Shown here in pieces: positions 8,969-17,823 of a stretch of 64,000 nt of DNA (the first letter of the stretch is position 1; each line of letters begins with the position of its first letter). The position numbers and the translations under genes were made by a program. The notes beneath the pieces are model-generated. The model did not search any database, had not been told where the DNA came from, and worked only from the letters and a program-made list of their open reading frames with translations. Origin of the DNA: Terriglobia bacterium (GTDB lineage Bacteria > Acidobacteriota > Vicinamibacteria > Vicinamibacterales > CAVVIG01); NCBI GenBank assembly GCA_020073005.1, contig JAIQFX010000044.1:21047-85046 (forward strand), written 5' to 3'.

Positions 8969-10095
8969 GTGTAAGAAGAGACACTGTGGAAAGGAAGACC
9001 GTCAAGTTCGTCGTTCCCTCACGGACTTATTCCGCCCTGAAGGAAGAACTGGACGCCGTCTATTTCGACGTGATGGCCAAAGGTGCTCTGATCGACCGCG
9101 AGCATCTCAAGAACTTCGAGGCGAACCTCGCGAACTTTGTAGGTACCAAATACGCCGTGGGCCTCAATAGCGGCTACGATGCCTTGCACGTGTCGTTGCG
9201 CGCTGCCGGCATTGGCCCCGGCGACGAAGTGATTGTTCCGGCCCACACCTTCGTGGCCACTTGCTCTGCGGTGGTCAACGCCGGCGCGACGCCCGTCCTT
9301 GTCGATGTGGCTGACGACTTTAACATCGACGTCACGAAGATTGAGCCGGCGATCACTAGCGAGACACGCGGCATCATTCCAGTGCACCTGAGCGGCTGGA
9401 TGGCAGACATGCCAGCGCTGATGACGATTGCGCGGAAACACGACTTGGTGGTGGTCGAAGACGCTTGTCAGAGTCTTGGCAGCAGCATCAACGGCAAAGG
9501 TGCCGGATCGTGGGGTCTGACCGGTTGCTGGAGCTTCTACCCCTTCAAGATCTTAGGCGGTTACGGCGACGGTGGGGCTATCACGACCAATGACGAAGAA
9601 GTGGCGCTCTACGCACGGCGGATGCGCTACAACGGCGAGGACCGCAAGACCGGCGAGTATCACGGACATGGATTCACGTGCCTGCTCGACAACTTGCAGG
9701 CGGCGTTTCTCGACGTCAAACTGCGGCACTTGCCGTCATCGATCGTGCGCCGCAAGGCCATCGCCGGACGTTACCGTGACGCGTTATCCGACCTTTCTGA
9801 TCTGACGCTGCCGCACTACACAAGGCCTGGGTTCGATCATGTTTACCAGAACTATACGGTGCGATCCAGGCAAGGGAACGCCTTTTCCGAATACATGAAG
9901 ATGAACGGCGTGGAAGTTCTCACGCAGTTCCGCAAGCCTTACTATCGCCACGCGGCGCTGAAGCTGGTCGACCGAGGTTTTCCGGTGACCGAAGCGATTA
10001 GCCGCGAAGTGTGCTCGCTGCCGATGGCGGTCGAAACTGCAGACGATGAGGTCGAGTACGTGATCCAGGTGGCGCGGGCGTTCTACGGGAAGTAA
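8965..10095 (+). CDS. DegT/DnrJ/EryC1/StrS-family PLP sugar aminotransferase
   Basis: 376 residues. It should transfer an amino group from glutamate to a keto nucleotide sugar. The PLP Lys lies in SFYPFKILGGYGDGGAI; VGLNSGYDALHVSLRAAGI, PAHTFVAT, GIIPVHLSG and VEDACQSLGS are standard motifs of the family. ATG 8965 overlaps the preceding stop by ATGA. It probably acts on the 4-keto product of one of the epimerase/dehydratases in the operon, giving an amino-deoxy sugar. The split transketolase directly upstream is an unusual neighbour for such an enzyme. Confidence 0.88.
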   Translation: MSVRRDTVERKTVKFVVPSRTYSALKEELDAVYFDVMAKGALIDREHLKNFEANLANFVGTKYAVGLNSGYDALHVSLRAAGIGPGDEVIVPAHTFVATCSAVVNAGATPVLVDVADDFNIDVTKIEPAITSETRGIIPVHLSGWMADMPALMTIARKHDLVVVEDACQSLGSSINGKGAGSWGLTGCWSFYPFKILGGYGDGGAITTNDEEVALYARRMRYNGEDRKTGEYHGHGFTCLLDNLQAAFLDVKLRHLPSSIVRRKAIAGRYRDALSDLSDLTLPHYTRPGFDHVYQNYTVRSRQGNAFSEYMKMNGVEVLTQFRKPYYRHAALKLVDRGFPVTEAISREVCSLPMAVETADDEVEYVIQVARAFYGK

Positions 10096-10101
10096 ACACG
10101 G

Positions 10102-10848
10102 ATGAAACGCGCGTTGGACGTCGTGGTGTCGGCAGGCGCGCTACTCCTCCTCTCGCCGCTCCTCGTGATTGTGGGCGTCGCCGTTTGGCTGCAAGACTTC
10201 CGCTCGCCGTTCTATGTTGCCCCACGCGTCGCCCGTGGTGGCAGAACGTTCGCGATGGTCAAATTTCGCTCGATGACCTCCGGCGCTGACCGATCTCACG
10301 TGGACTCCACCGCCGCCAATGACAGTCGGATCACTGCGCTTGGCCGAATCCTGAGGGCCTACAAACTTGACGAGTTGATGCAGTTGTGGAACGTGCTGAA
10401 GGGCGAGATGAGCCTGGTGGGCCCGAGGCCGCAGGTCCGGCGCGACGTGGAGTTGTACACCGCTGTGGAATTTGATCTGCTCACGGTTCAGCCGGGAATA
10501 ACGGATCTCTCATCGATCGTCTTTTCGGATGAGGGAGAGATCCTCAGGGGTACCATCGATCCAGATCTCGCCTACAACCAGCTCATCCGGCCGTGGAAGA
10601 GCCGATTAGGTCTGCTCTATGTGCGGTCTCGATCGCTAAGGCTCGATTTCGAACTGATCGGCCTGACCATCGTTGCTTTGTTCTCACGCAGGCGGGCCCT
10701 TCTTGGCGTTCAACGCATTCTCGAGCGCCTCGGCGCAGACGAGGCAACGCGCCAAGCCGCGCGGCGGAACGCGACGCTCGCGCCCCATCCGCCGCCGGGC
10801 GCCGCGGATGTCGTCGCATCCCGGTCATTCGTTACGAACCGTCCTTGA
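10102..10848 (+). CDS. Initiating phosphoglycosyl transferase (bacterial sugar transferase)
   Basis: 248 residues. It has the short monotopic form: a single N-terminal membrane re-entrant helix (SAGALLLLSPLLVIVGVAV) and the catalytic domain, without the N-terminal CoA-binding and membrane domains of WcaJ. MVKFRSM, YKLDELMQLWNVLKGEMSLVGPRP in sequence (with the catalytic Asp-Glu) and VQPGITDLSS are visible. It transfers a sugar-1-phosphate onto undecaprenyl phosphate to start the repeat unit. The last 60 residues, rich in Ala, Arg and Pro, are an extension of no known role. It starts 6 nt after the aminotransferase. Confidence 0.88.
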   Translation: MKRALDVVVSAGALLLLSPLLVIVGVAVWLQDFRSPFYVAPRVARGGRTFAMVKFRSMTSGADRSHVDSTAANDSRITALGRILRAYKLDELMQLWNVLKGEMSLVGPRPQVRRDVELYTAVEFDLLTVQPGITDLSSIVFSDEGEILRGTIDPDLAYNQLIRPWKSRLGLLYVRSRSLRLDFELIGLTIVALFSRRRALLGVQRILERLGADEATRQAARRNATLAPHPPPGAADVVASRSFVTNRP

Positions 10849-10853
10849 GTTCA

Positions 10854-12722
10854 ATGCGAACCGCTTTTTTCAGCCTTGTGGATCGCTACAGGCGTGTCCT
10901 CGTTGTCGGTCTCCACATTGCGCTCATCGTCCTGTCTAATTACTTTGCATTCTGGCTTCGATTTGACGGGCAGATTCCGAACACGGAATTCGGACTCCTT
11001 CTCGACATGCTTCCCTGGCTCATCGCCATACGCGCGATCAGCTTTCTCCCCTTCAGGCTGTACGAAGGACTCTGGCGATACGCCAGCATATGGGACCTGC
11101 GAAATATCGTCGCAGGAGTTGCAACCAGCTCCGCGGTCTTCTTCGTGTTTGCGCATTCGATTCTCGGACTCACGCGGTATCCGAGATCCGTTTTTCTGAT
11201 CGATGCGCTCCTTCTCGTGTGCTTCATGGGAGGCGCGCGCCTCGGCCGGCGCATCTACCGGGAGCTGGCGCATGTCGATCGCGACAAGCGGGTGCTGATC
11301 TATGGCGCCGGCGATGCGGGCGAGATGATCGTCCGCGACATGAAGAACAACGCGTACTACGACTACGAGCCGATCGGTTTCGTGGACGATGATCCAAGGA
11401 AGACGGGCGCCCGGATCCACGGCGTGGCGGTGCTCGGCACTCGCATGGCGTTGCCATCGATCATCGAGGCACATCGGCCGCACGAAGTGCTGGTCGCGAT
11501 GCCGTCCGCCGGCGCGGCCACCATTCGAGAGGTCGTCCGTGCGCTCGAGCCTTACAAGGTTGCGATCAAGACGCTGCCGGGCCTTCCCGATGTGATGGAC
11601 GGCCGTCTGCTCGTCAGCCAGATCCGCAACTTGAAGATCGAAGATCTGCTGGCGCGCGCGCCGGTCGGTCTGGACACCGCGCCGCTCTCACGCCTCATCA
11701 AGGGCAAGCGCGTGCTGGTGACGGGCGCCGGCGGCTCCATTGGCTCGGAGCTGTGTCGTCAGATCGCACAGCTCGAACCTGAGACGCTGACCCTATACGA
11801 GCGATATGAGAACGGTCTGTTCGCTGTCGCGAACGATCTGGCGACTCGCAATTTGCGTTGCACCGTGCAGTCTCTGGTAGGCGACATCACAGACAGGAAT
11901 CGGCTCGATACCGTGATGGACGCCTGCCGGCCAGCCATCATCTTTCATGCCGCCGCGCACAAGCACGTGCCGCTGATGGAGGGGAATCCCTGCGAGGCCG
12001 TGAAGAACAATGTCATCGGCACTCGCACCGTGATGGAGGTTGCCGCCAGCCATGGCGTGGAGCGATTCATCCTGATCTCGAGCGACAAGGCCGTGAATCC
12101 CTCGAGCGTGATGGGCACCACTAAACGAGTGGCCGAATTACTTGTCCAGGCGATGAACCGGCAAGGCCGAACGGCATTTCTCGCTGTCAGATTCGGAAAC
12201 GTCCTGGCCAGCAACGGAAGCGTCGTGCTGACGTTCATGGAACAGATCAAAGCCGGCGGCCCGGTGACGGTCACCCATCCCGACATGCGCCGCTACTTCA
12301 TGTTGATCTCGGAGGCGGTGCAATTGGTGCTCAACGCCGCCGCGCTTGCCGAGGCGGGCGCGGTGTACGTCCTCGAAATGGGCGATCAGGTGAAGCTCGT
12401 GGACATGGCGCGCAATCTGATCCGCTTGTCGGGTTTCGTTCCAGACGAGGAGATTCCGATCGTCTTCACCGGCCTTCGCCCGGGCGAGAAGCTCTTCGAG
12501 GAGATTGCCGGGGACGACGAGCGCGCAGAACCATCTGGCCTCGAGAAGGTCCTTCGCGTGCGGCCGCTCGCCTCCCGAAGCTTCGATGCCATCACGGTAC
12601 AGATCGACAAGCTCGAACGCCTCGCGACCGACGGGGACGTCCCCGGCACGCTCCGGCAGCTCGGCCAGATCGTCCCCGCGTTCCAGCGAGTTGCTGCACC
12701 TGCAACGTCCGTCGCGCCGTGA
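10854..12722 (+). CDS. Polysaccharide biosynthesis nucleotide-sugar dehydratase, CapD/WbpM type
   Basis: 622 residues. Four N-terminal membrane helices within about residues 10-130 are followed by a CoA-binding-like Rossmann domain (YGAGDAGEMIVRDM) and a C-terminal SDR domain with VTGAGGSIGSELCRQI. The active site reads SSDKAVNPSSVMGTTKR, with Met in place of the Tyr of Y-x3-K, as in the UDP-GlcNAc C6-dehydratases WbpM and FlaA1. It makes a 4-keto-6-deoxy amino sugar at the inner face of the membrane, a likely substrate for the DegT aminotransferase. ATG 10854 is chosen directly before the first hydrophobic stretch; the frame is open further upstream. Confidence 0.88.
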   Translation: MRTAFFSLVDRYRRVLVVGLHIALIVLSNYFAFWLRFDGQIPNTEFGLLLDMLPWLIAIRAISFLPFRLYEGLWRYASIWDLRNIVAGVATSSAVFFVFAHSILGLTRYPRSVFLIDALLLVCFMGGARLGRRIYRELAHVDRDKRVLIYGAGDAGEMIVRDMKNNAYYDYEPIGFVDDDPRKTGARIHGVAVLGTRMALPSIIEAHRPHEVLVAMPSAGAATIREVVRALEPYKVAIKTLPGLPDVMDGRLLVSQIRNLKIEDLLARAPVGLDTAPLSRLIKGKRVLVTGAGGSIGSELCRQIAQLEPETLTLYERYENGLFAVANDLATRNLRCTVQSLVGDITDRNRLDTVMDACRPAIIFHAAAHKHVPLMEGNPCEAVKNNVIGTRTVMEVAASHGVERFILISSDKAVNPSSVMGTTKRVAELLVQAMNRQGRTAFLAVRFGNVLASNGSVVLTFMEQIKAGGPVTVTHPDMRRYFMLISEAVQLVLNAAALAEAGAVYVLEMGDQVKLVDMARNLIRLSGFVPDEEIPIVFTGLRPGEKLFEEIAGDDERAEPSGLEKVLRVRPLASRSFDAITVQIDKLERLATDGDVPGTLRQLGQIVPAFQRVAAPATSVAP

Positions 12723-13678
12723 ACACGTACTTCGTTACTGGTGCGGGCGGCTTCATTGGCAGCAACCTGGTGGACAGCCTCATTGCCGGCCGCCACCAGG
12801 TCGTCGGCTACGACAACTTCTCGACCGGCCAGCAGCTGTTTCTCGGTCTTGCATCGCCCTCGCCGTCATTCCGACTTGTTCGGGGCGACGTTCTCGACCT
12901 GCCACTGATGACGGAGGCGATGAAGGGCTGCGATTTCGTCTTCCATCTGGCGGCAAACGCCGACGTTCGTTTCGGAACCGAACATCCGCGAAAAGATCTC
13001 GAGCAGAACACGGTCGCCACCTTCAATGTACTCGAAGGGATGCGCGCCAACGGCATTCGGCGGATCGCGTTCTCTTCGACCGGCTCCATCTACGGTGAGC
13101 CGGACATCCATCCGACGCCTGAGACAGCGCCCTTTCCGGTACAGACCTCGCTCTACGGCGCGTCGAAGCTCGCCTGCGAGGGACTGATCCAAGCGTACTG
13201 TGAAGGCTTCGGATTCCAAGGCTACATCTTCCGCTTCGTGTCGATTCTAGGCGAGCGGTACTCGCACGGCCACGTTTTCGATTTCTATCGAAGCCTGCGT
13301 GCAAATCCGAACGAGCTGCGTGTGCTCGGCGACGGCCGACAGCGCAAGTCGTACCTCTACGTTCAGGACTGCATCGACGCCATGCGCATCGCCATCGAGA
13401 AGGCGCAAGACAGGGTGAACGTTTTTAACCTTGGCACAGATGAGTACTGTCAGGTGACGGACTCAATCGGTTGGATCACCAGTCACCTTGGGATCGACCC
13501 GGTGAGGCGCTACACCGGAGGCGAGCGCGGATGGATCGGCGACAGCCCGTTCATCTTCCTCGACACCACGAAGATCCGATCGCTCGGCTGGAAGCCGAAG
13601 CTGTCGATTCGCGATGGCATCATCAGGACGCTGGACTACCTCAAAGAAAACTCCTGGCTGTTCGACGAGCGTTCATGA
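12719..13678 (+). CDS. NAD-dependent epimerase, GalE-like
   Basis: 319 residues, extended SDR. VTGAGGFIGSNLVDSL, GYDNFSTGQQ, FHLAANADVRFGTEHP, SSTGSIYGEP and TSLYGASKLACE give NAD-binding, Ser, and the Tyr/Lys pair. GTG 12719 overlaps the upstream stop. The protein most resembles UDP-glucose or UDP-GlcNAc 4-epimerases with a shortened C-terminus. Together with the other two epimerases it gives the operon three related but distinct enzymes. Confidence 0.86.
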   Translation: MNTYFVTGAGGFIGSNLVDSLIAGRHQVVGYDNFSTGQQLFLGLASPSPSFRLVRGDVLDLPLMTEAMKGCDFVFHLAANADVRFGTEHPRKDLEQNTVATFNVLEGMRANGIRRIAFSSTGSIYGEPDIHPTPETAPFPVQTSLYGASKLACEGLIQAYCEGFGFQGYIFRFVSILGERYSHGHVFDFYRSLRANPNELRVLGDGRQRKSYLYVQDCIDAMRIAIEKAQDRVNVFNLGTDEYCQVTDSIGWITSHLGIDPVRRYTGGERGWIGDSPFIFLDTTKIRSLGWKPKLSIRDGIIRTLDYLKENSWLFDERS

Positions 13679-14976
13679 AGGTGTGCGTGCTCGGGCTCTG
13701 GCACTTAGGCACGGTAACCGCCGCCTGCCTGGCGTCGGCCGGCCACGATGTGACTGGCATCGACTTCGACCCGGCTGTCGTCGCAGGCCTCGCCGGCGGC
13801 ACGCCGCCGGTGTTTGAGCCTGGACTTGAAGATCTGGTCAAGACTGGTCTCGCCAGCTTTCGCTTGCGCTTCACGACCGATGTCGCCGCTGTAGCGGGCG
13901 CCGACGCGGTCTGGATTGCGTGGGACACTCCGATAGACGACGAGGACCGGGCGGACGTGGAGTACGTGATCGAACGGACCGCCAGACTGTTTCCGCATCT
14001 TCGCAACGGTGCGTTCGTTCTCGTATCGTCACAGGTGCCCGTCGGAACGACGCGGCGCCTCGAGCAGGCATTTGCGAGCGAGTCGCAAGGCCGCGTCGTT
14101 GGGTTCGCCTACTCTCCGGAGAATCTGCGGCTCGGCAGGTCGATCGCAGTGTTCACGCAGCCCGACCGCGTCGTCGTTGGCGTGCGTACGTCCGCTGACC
14201 GGGAGAACGTGACGATGCTGCTGCGGCCGTTCGCCGAACGGATCGAGTGGATGTCGGTCGAATCGGCCGAGATGACCAAGCATGCGCTCAACGCGTTCCT
14301 CGCCACTTCGATCACCTTCATCAACGAGATTGCGGCAGTGTGCGAACAGGTCGGCGCCGACGCGAGCGAAGTGGAGCGCGGGCTCAAGTCCGAGTCTCGG
14401 ATCGGGCCGAAGGCCTATCTCTCGCCAGGAAGTGCGTTCGCCGGCGGCACGCTCGCGCGTGACGTCGTGTTTTTCTCGCAGCTCGGTCAGGCACACGGTG
14501 TGGCCACGCATCTCCTGTCGTCCGTCAAGGCGAGCAATGACGCGCACAGAACGTGGGCCGCACAGCGGCTCGACCAGTCGCTCAAGGGCGTGTCTGGGAA
14601 GGCGGTTGCTGTCTGGGGTCTTACCTACAAACCGGGTACCGACACGCTGAGGCGATCGAGCTCCATTGAGCTGTGTCAGTGGCTCATCGCTCGGGGCGCG
14701 ACCGTTCGCGCACACGACCCAGCAGTGCGAGCCCTTCCGGCAGGTTTCGTCGACCACTTCAGTCTTGCCGAGAACGCCCTCTCTGCGGTGCAGGGGGCGT
14801 CGGCGCTGGTTGTCGCCACGCCATGGCCTGAGTATGGAGAGATCGCCGCCGAAGACGTGACCGCGCGGATGATTCGACCGTTGGTGATTGACGCGAATCG
14901 CTCGACCGGCAAGACCCTCGGTGCGTGCGCCGACATCGAATACGTGAGCGTGGGGAAGGCCGGCACAAGAAGATGA
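13675..14976 (+). CDS. UDP-glucose/GDP-mannose dehydrogenase homologue lacking the catalytic Cys
   Basis: 433 residues with the three-domain layout of nucleotide-sugar dehydrogenases. The family Lys/Asn pair is kept (EMTKHALNAF, K202 and N206), as is the first Glu (SPE, E149). The catalytic segment normally reading GGSCFPKD is AGGTLARD, so the nucleophilic Cys is Thr259. The Glu of SPEFLRE is Leu153. The dinucleotide motif is GLWHLG rather than GxGxxG. I recall GLWHLG-type relatives elsewhere, so this is probably a conserved divergent subfamily rather than damage. Full oxidation to an uronate by the usual thiohemiacetal route seems unlikely. ATG 13675 overlaps the previous stop. Confidence 0.82.
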   Translation: MKVCVLGLWHLGTVTAACLASAGHDVTGIDFDPAVVAGLAGGTPPVFEPGLEDLVKTGLASFRLRFTTDVAAVAGADAVWIAWDTPIDDEDRADVEYVIERTARLFPHLRNGAFVLVSSQVPVGTTRRLEQAFASESQGRVVGFAYSPENLRLGRSIAVFTQPDRVVVGVRTSADRENVTMLLRPFAERIEWMSVESAEMTKHALNAFLATSITFINEIAAVCEQVGADASEVERGLKSESRIGPKAYLSPGSAFAGGTLARDVVFFSQLGQAHGVATHLLSSVKASNDAHRTWAAQRLDQSLKGVSGKAVAVWGLTYKPGTDTLRRSSSIELCQWLIARGATVRAHDPAVRALPAGFVDHFSLAENALSAVQGASALVVATPWPEYGEIAAEDVTARMIRPLVIDANRSTGKTLGACADIEYVSVGKAGTRR

Positions 14977-15845
14977 CGAGACCGCTCGAAGGACGCACCG
15001 CGCTCATTACCGGAGCCAATCAAGGGCTGGGCCTCGCTATCGCTCGCGCCTACGTCGAAGCTGGCGCCAGTGTGTTCATGTGCGCCCGTGGCGTCGCACT
15101 GCTGGAAGAAGCCCGCACGGAGGTTGCCGCCGTCGCGAGGCACGACCAGGTGGTCCTGGCTCGCACCGCAGACGTCTCCCGGCAGAAAGACGTCGACGAG
15201 TTGGCGCATGCGGTACTCGAAGCGTTTCCGCAACTGCACGTGCTCGTCAACAATGCTGGTGTGTACGGCCCAATGGGCCCCATCGAGGATGTGGACTGGG
15301 ACGCCTGGGTGCGCGCGATCGAGATCAACCTGTTCGGATCGATCCTGATGTGTCGTGCGCTGCTGCCGCATTTCAAGGCGCAACGCTACGGCAAGATCGT
15401 TCAACTGTCAGGCGGCGGCGCAACCAACCCGCTGCCCCGTATCAGCGCGTACGCCGCCTCGAAAGCGGCCATCGTCCGCTTCGCGGAGACGCTCGCCGAA
15501 GAAGTGCGCGATGAGCGCATCGACGTCAATTCGATTGCGCCCGGCGCGCTGAACACGCGGCTGCTCGATGAGGTGCTGGCGGCTGGGCCCCGGGCAGTCG
15601 GCAAGGAGTTCCACGAGCGCATGGTGAAGACGAAGGCGCAAGGCGGCACTCCGCTGGAGAAGGGCGCCGCTCTCGCGGTGTTTCTCGGATCAGCCGCGAG
15701 CGACGGGGTCACCGGTAAGTTGCTGAGCGCGGTGTGGGATCCGTGGGAGACACTACCGCAGCATCGCGATGACCTCCAGCAGACCGATGTCTACACGCTC
15801 CGACGCATCACGCCAGCGGACCGCGGTCTGTCATGGGGCAAATGA
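14973..15845 (+). CDS. Short-chain dehydrogenase/reductase
   Basis: 290 residues, classical SDR. TGANQGLGLAIARAY binds the cofactor, NNAGVYGPMGP is the structural NNAG motif, and the active site is SGGG (Ser) followed by YAASK. The C-terminal tail WDPWETLPQHRDDL...YTLRRITPADRGLSW matches that of the partial SDR at 1-453, so these two genes flanking the operon core are paralogues. ATG 14973 overlaps the upstream stop by ATGA. It is probably a sugar oxidoreductase; cofactor preference and substrate are unknown. Confidence 0.87.
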   Translation: MTRPLEGRTALITGANQGLGLAIARAYVEAGASVFMCARGVALLEEARTEVAAVARHDQVVLARTADVSRQKDVDELAHAVLEAFPQLHVLVNNAGVYGPMGPIEDVDWDAWVRAIEINLFGSILMCRALLPHFKAQRYGKIVQLSGGGATNPLPRISAYAASKAAIVRFAETLAEEVRDERIDVNSIAPGALNTRLLDEVLAAGPRAVGKEFHERMVKTKAQGGTPLEKGAALAVFLGSAASDGVTGKLLSAVWDPWETLPQHRDDLQQTDVYTLRRITPADRGLSWGK

Positions 15846-16846
15846 CGGGCAGCGCGGGGCTTTCGGCTGAGCGTGCTGGCGTTGCCATCGTTGGCTGCGG
15901 CGCGATCGGTCAGAAGCGCGCGCGGGCCCTGGCCGGCTCACGGCTCGTCGCATGCGCTGACATCGACCGCGGCCTGGCCGATTCGTTGGCGCGCACCGCG
16001 CCTGGAGTGGTCGCAACAGACGACTGGCGAGCCGCAGTCGATCGCGGTGACGTCGATGTCGTCGTCGTGTCGACGACGAACGACCGGCTGAAGGAGATCG
16101 CATGCGGTGCGATTGCGGCCGGCAAACACGTGCTCGTCGAGAAACCAGCAGGCCGGTCGGTGGCGGAGATCGACGCGTTGATTCAAACGGCGACCCGGTA
16201 CCGCCGGTTGGTCCGGGTCGGCTTCAATCATCGATACCATCCTGCGCTCCTGAAGGCGCGTGAACTCTTCGACTCAGGCGCGCTCGGCGAGATGATGTTC
16301 GTCCGTGGCCGTTACGGACACGGCGGCCGCCTCGGGTACGAGAAGGAATGGCGTGCCAATCCCGCGCTGTCAGGCGGCGGTGAGTTGATCGACCAGGGCG
16401 TGCACCTGATCGACCTGTCGCGCTGGTTTCTCGGCGACTTCACGGTGGTGGACGGATTTGCCCACACCTACTTCTGGCAGATGCCGGTGGACGACAATGC
16501 GTTCTTGCTTCTCCGGACTGCGCAAGATCAGGCGGCGTTCCTCCACGTCAGCTGCACCGAATGGAAGAACCTGTTCTCTTTCGAGATCTATGGAAAGGAC
16601 GCAAAGCTTCACGTGGAGGGGCTCGGCGGCAGTTACGGCGTCGAACGACTGACGCTCTACAAGATGCTGCCGGAGATGGGACCGCCGGAGACGACCATCT
16701 GGGAATACCCACGCGGGGATCAATCGTGGGAGCTCGAGTTTGCAGAATTCCTCGATGACATCCGCCTAGACCGCACGCCATCGGCCAGTCTCACCGACGC
16801 ACGGGCGACGTTGACCATCGTCGAGGAAGTGTATCGCCACCGATGA
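15842..16846 (+). CDS. Gfo/Idh/MocA-family oxidoreductase
   Basis: 334 residues. The N-terminal Rossmann fold has VAIVGCGAIGQKRARAL, VSTTNDRL and the family-defining HVLVEKPAGRS with the catalytic Lys. GFNHRYHPALLKAREL and GELIDQGVHLIDLSRWFLGD come from the C-terminal alpha/beta domain. Two ATG codons are possible (15833 and 15842); 15842 gives the 4-nt ATGA overlap used throughout the operon. Family members oxidise or reduce a sugar hydroxyl with NAD(P). With the adjacent SDR it could modify C3 or C4 of a nucleotide sugar, which is inferred from context. Confidence 0.86.
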   Translation: MTGSAGLSAERAGVAIVGCGAIGQKRARALAGSRLVACADIDRGLADSLARTAPGVVATDDWRAAVDRGDVDVVVVSTTNDRLKEIACGAIAAGKHVLVEKPAGRSVAEIDALIQTATRYRRLVRVGFNHRYHPALLKARELFDSGALGEMMFVRGRYGHGGRLGYEKEWRANPALSGGGELIDQGVHLIDLSRWFLGDFTVVDGFAHTYFWQMPVDDNAFLLLRTAQDQAAFLHVSCTEWKNLFSFEIYGKDAKLHVEGLGGSYGVERLTLYKMLPEMGPPETTIWEYPRGDQSWELEFAEFLDDIRLDRTPSASLTDARATLTIVEEVYRHR

Positions 16847-17823
16847 TCATCACGCGCAGCCCTCTGCGAATCACATTGGGCGGTGGAGGAACCGACCTTC
16901 CGTCGTACTACCGGCAGCACGGCGGATTCCTGATTGCCGCGGCCATCGACAAGTATGTCTACGTCACGGTCATGCGGCCGTTCTCGGAAGGGATCTACCT
17001 CAAGTACTCGAAGCTCGAACACGTAGAGAAGACAGACGAGATCCAGCACCCGATCATTCGTGAAGCGATTCAGATGCTCGGGTTCAACACACCACAAGTT
17101 GAGATTACGACGCTGGCTGACATTCCGGCCGGAACCGGCCTCGGCTCGTCGGGGAGCTTCTCGACCGCGCTGCTGAAGGCGTTGTACGCGCACCGGCGCC
17201 GGCTGCTGCATCCGAGCGAGCTGGCGGAGCTGGCGTGCGAGATCGAGATCAACCGTCTCGGCGAGCCGATCGGCAAGCAGGATCAGTACGCCGCGGCCTA
17301 CGGCGGAGTTACCTGCTTCACCTTCAATCCGGACGGACGTGTCGATGCGCGTCCGCTGAAGGTGAGCATCGATGGCCTTTTCGAGCTCGAAGACAACTTG
17401 CTCCTCTTCTTCACTGGATTCTCACGCAATGCGGGCTCGATTCTTGCCGACCAGAAGCAGCGCACAGAGCGGTCTGACGCGGCGATGCTCGAGAACCTCC
17501 ACTACGTGAAGGAGCTCGGCCTACGGAGTCTGAACGCACTCGAAAGTGAGAAGGTTGCGTTGTTTGGGGAGTTGATGCACGAGCATTGGGAGCACAAGAA
17601 GCGCCGGTCCGACGGCATGAGCAACCCGAAGATCGACGAGTGGTACGAGCTCGGCCGGAAGAATGGCGCCATCGGCGGAAAGCTGGTCGGCGCAGGCGGC
17701 GGCGGGTTTCTTCTCTTCTATTCCGAGGATCACAAACGTCTGAGGGCGGCGATGGCCAAGGCGGGGCTCGAAGAAGTGCGTTTCCGCTTCGACTTCGAAG
17801 GCACGAAGGTGCTGTTCGGATGA
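16843..17823 (+). CDS. hddA: GHMP kinase, D-glycero-D-manno-heptose 7-phosphate kinase-like
   Basis: 326 residues. The N-terminus SPLRITLGGGGTDLPSYY is typical of the HddA group; the ATP-binding GHMP loop is IPAGTGLGSSGSFS, and the C-terminal motif is KLVGAGGGGFLLF. HddA phosphorylates C1 of D-glycero-D-manno-heptose 7-phosphate, the second step toward GDP-heptose. The next three genes supply the guanylyltransferase, isomerase and phosphatase, which strongly supports the assignment over fucokinase-like relatives. Start and stop both overlap neighbours by 4 nt. Confidence 0.85.
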   Translation: MIITRSPLRITLGGGGTDLPSYYRQHGGFLIAAAIDKYVYVTVMRPFSEGIYLKYSKLEHVEKTDEIQHPIIREAIQMLGFNTPQVEITTLADIPAGTGLGSSGSFSTALLKALYAHRRRLLHPSELAELACEIEINRLGEPIGKQDQYAAAYGGVTCFTFNPDGRVDARPLKVSIDGLFELEDNLLLFFTGFSRNAGSILADQKQRTERSDAAMLENLHYVKELGLRSLNALESEKVALFGELMHEHWEHKKRRSDGMSNPKIDEWYELGRKNGAIGGKLVGAGGGGFLLFYSEDHKRLRAAMAKAGLEEVRFRFDFEGTKVLFG

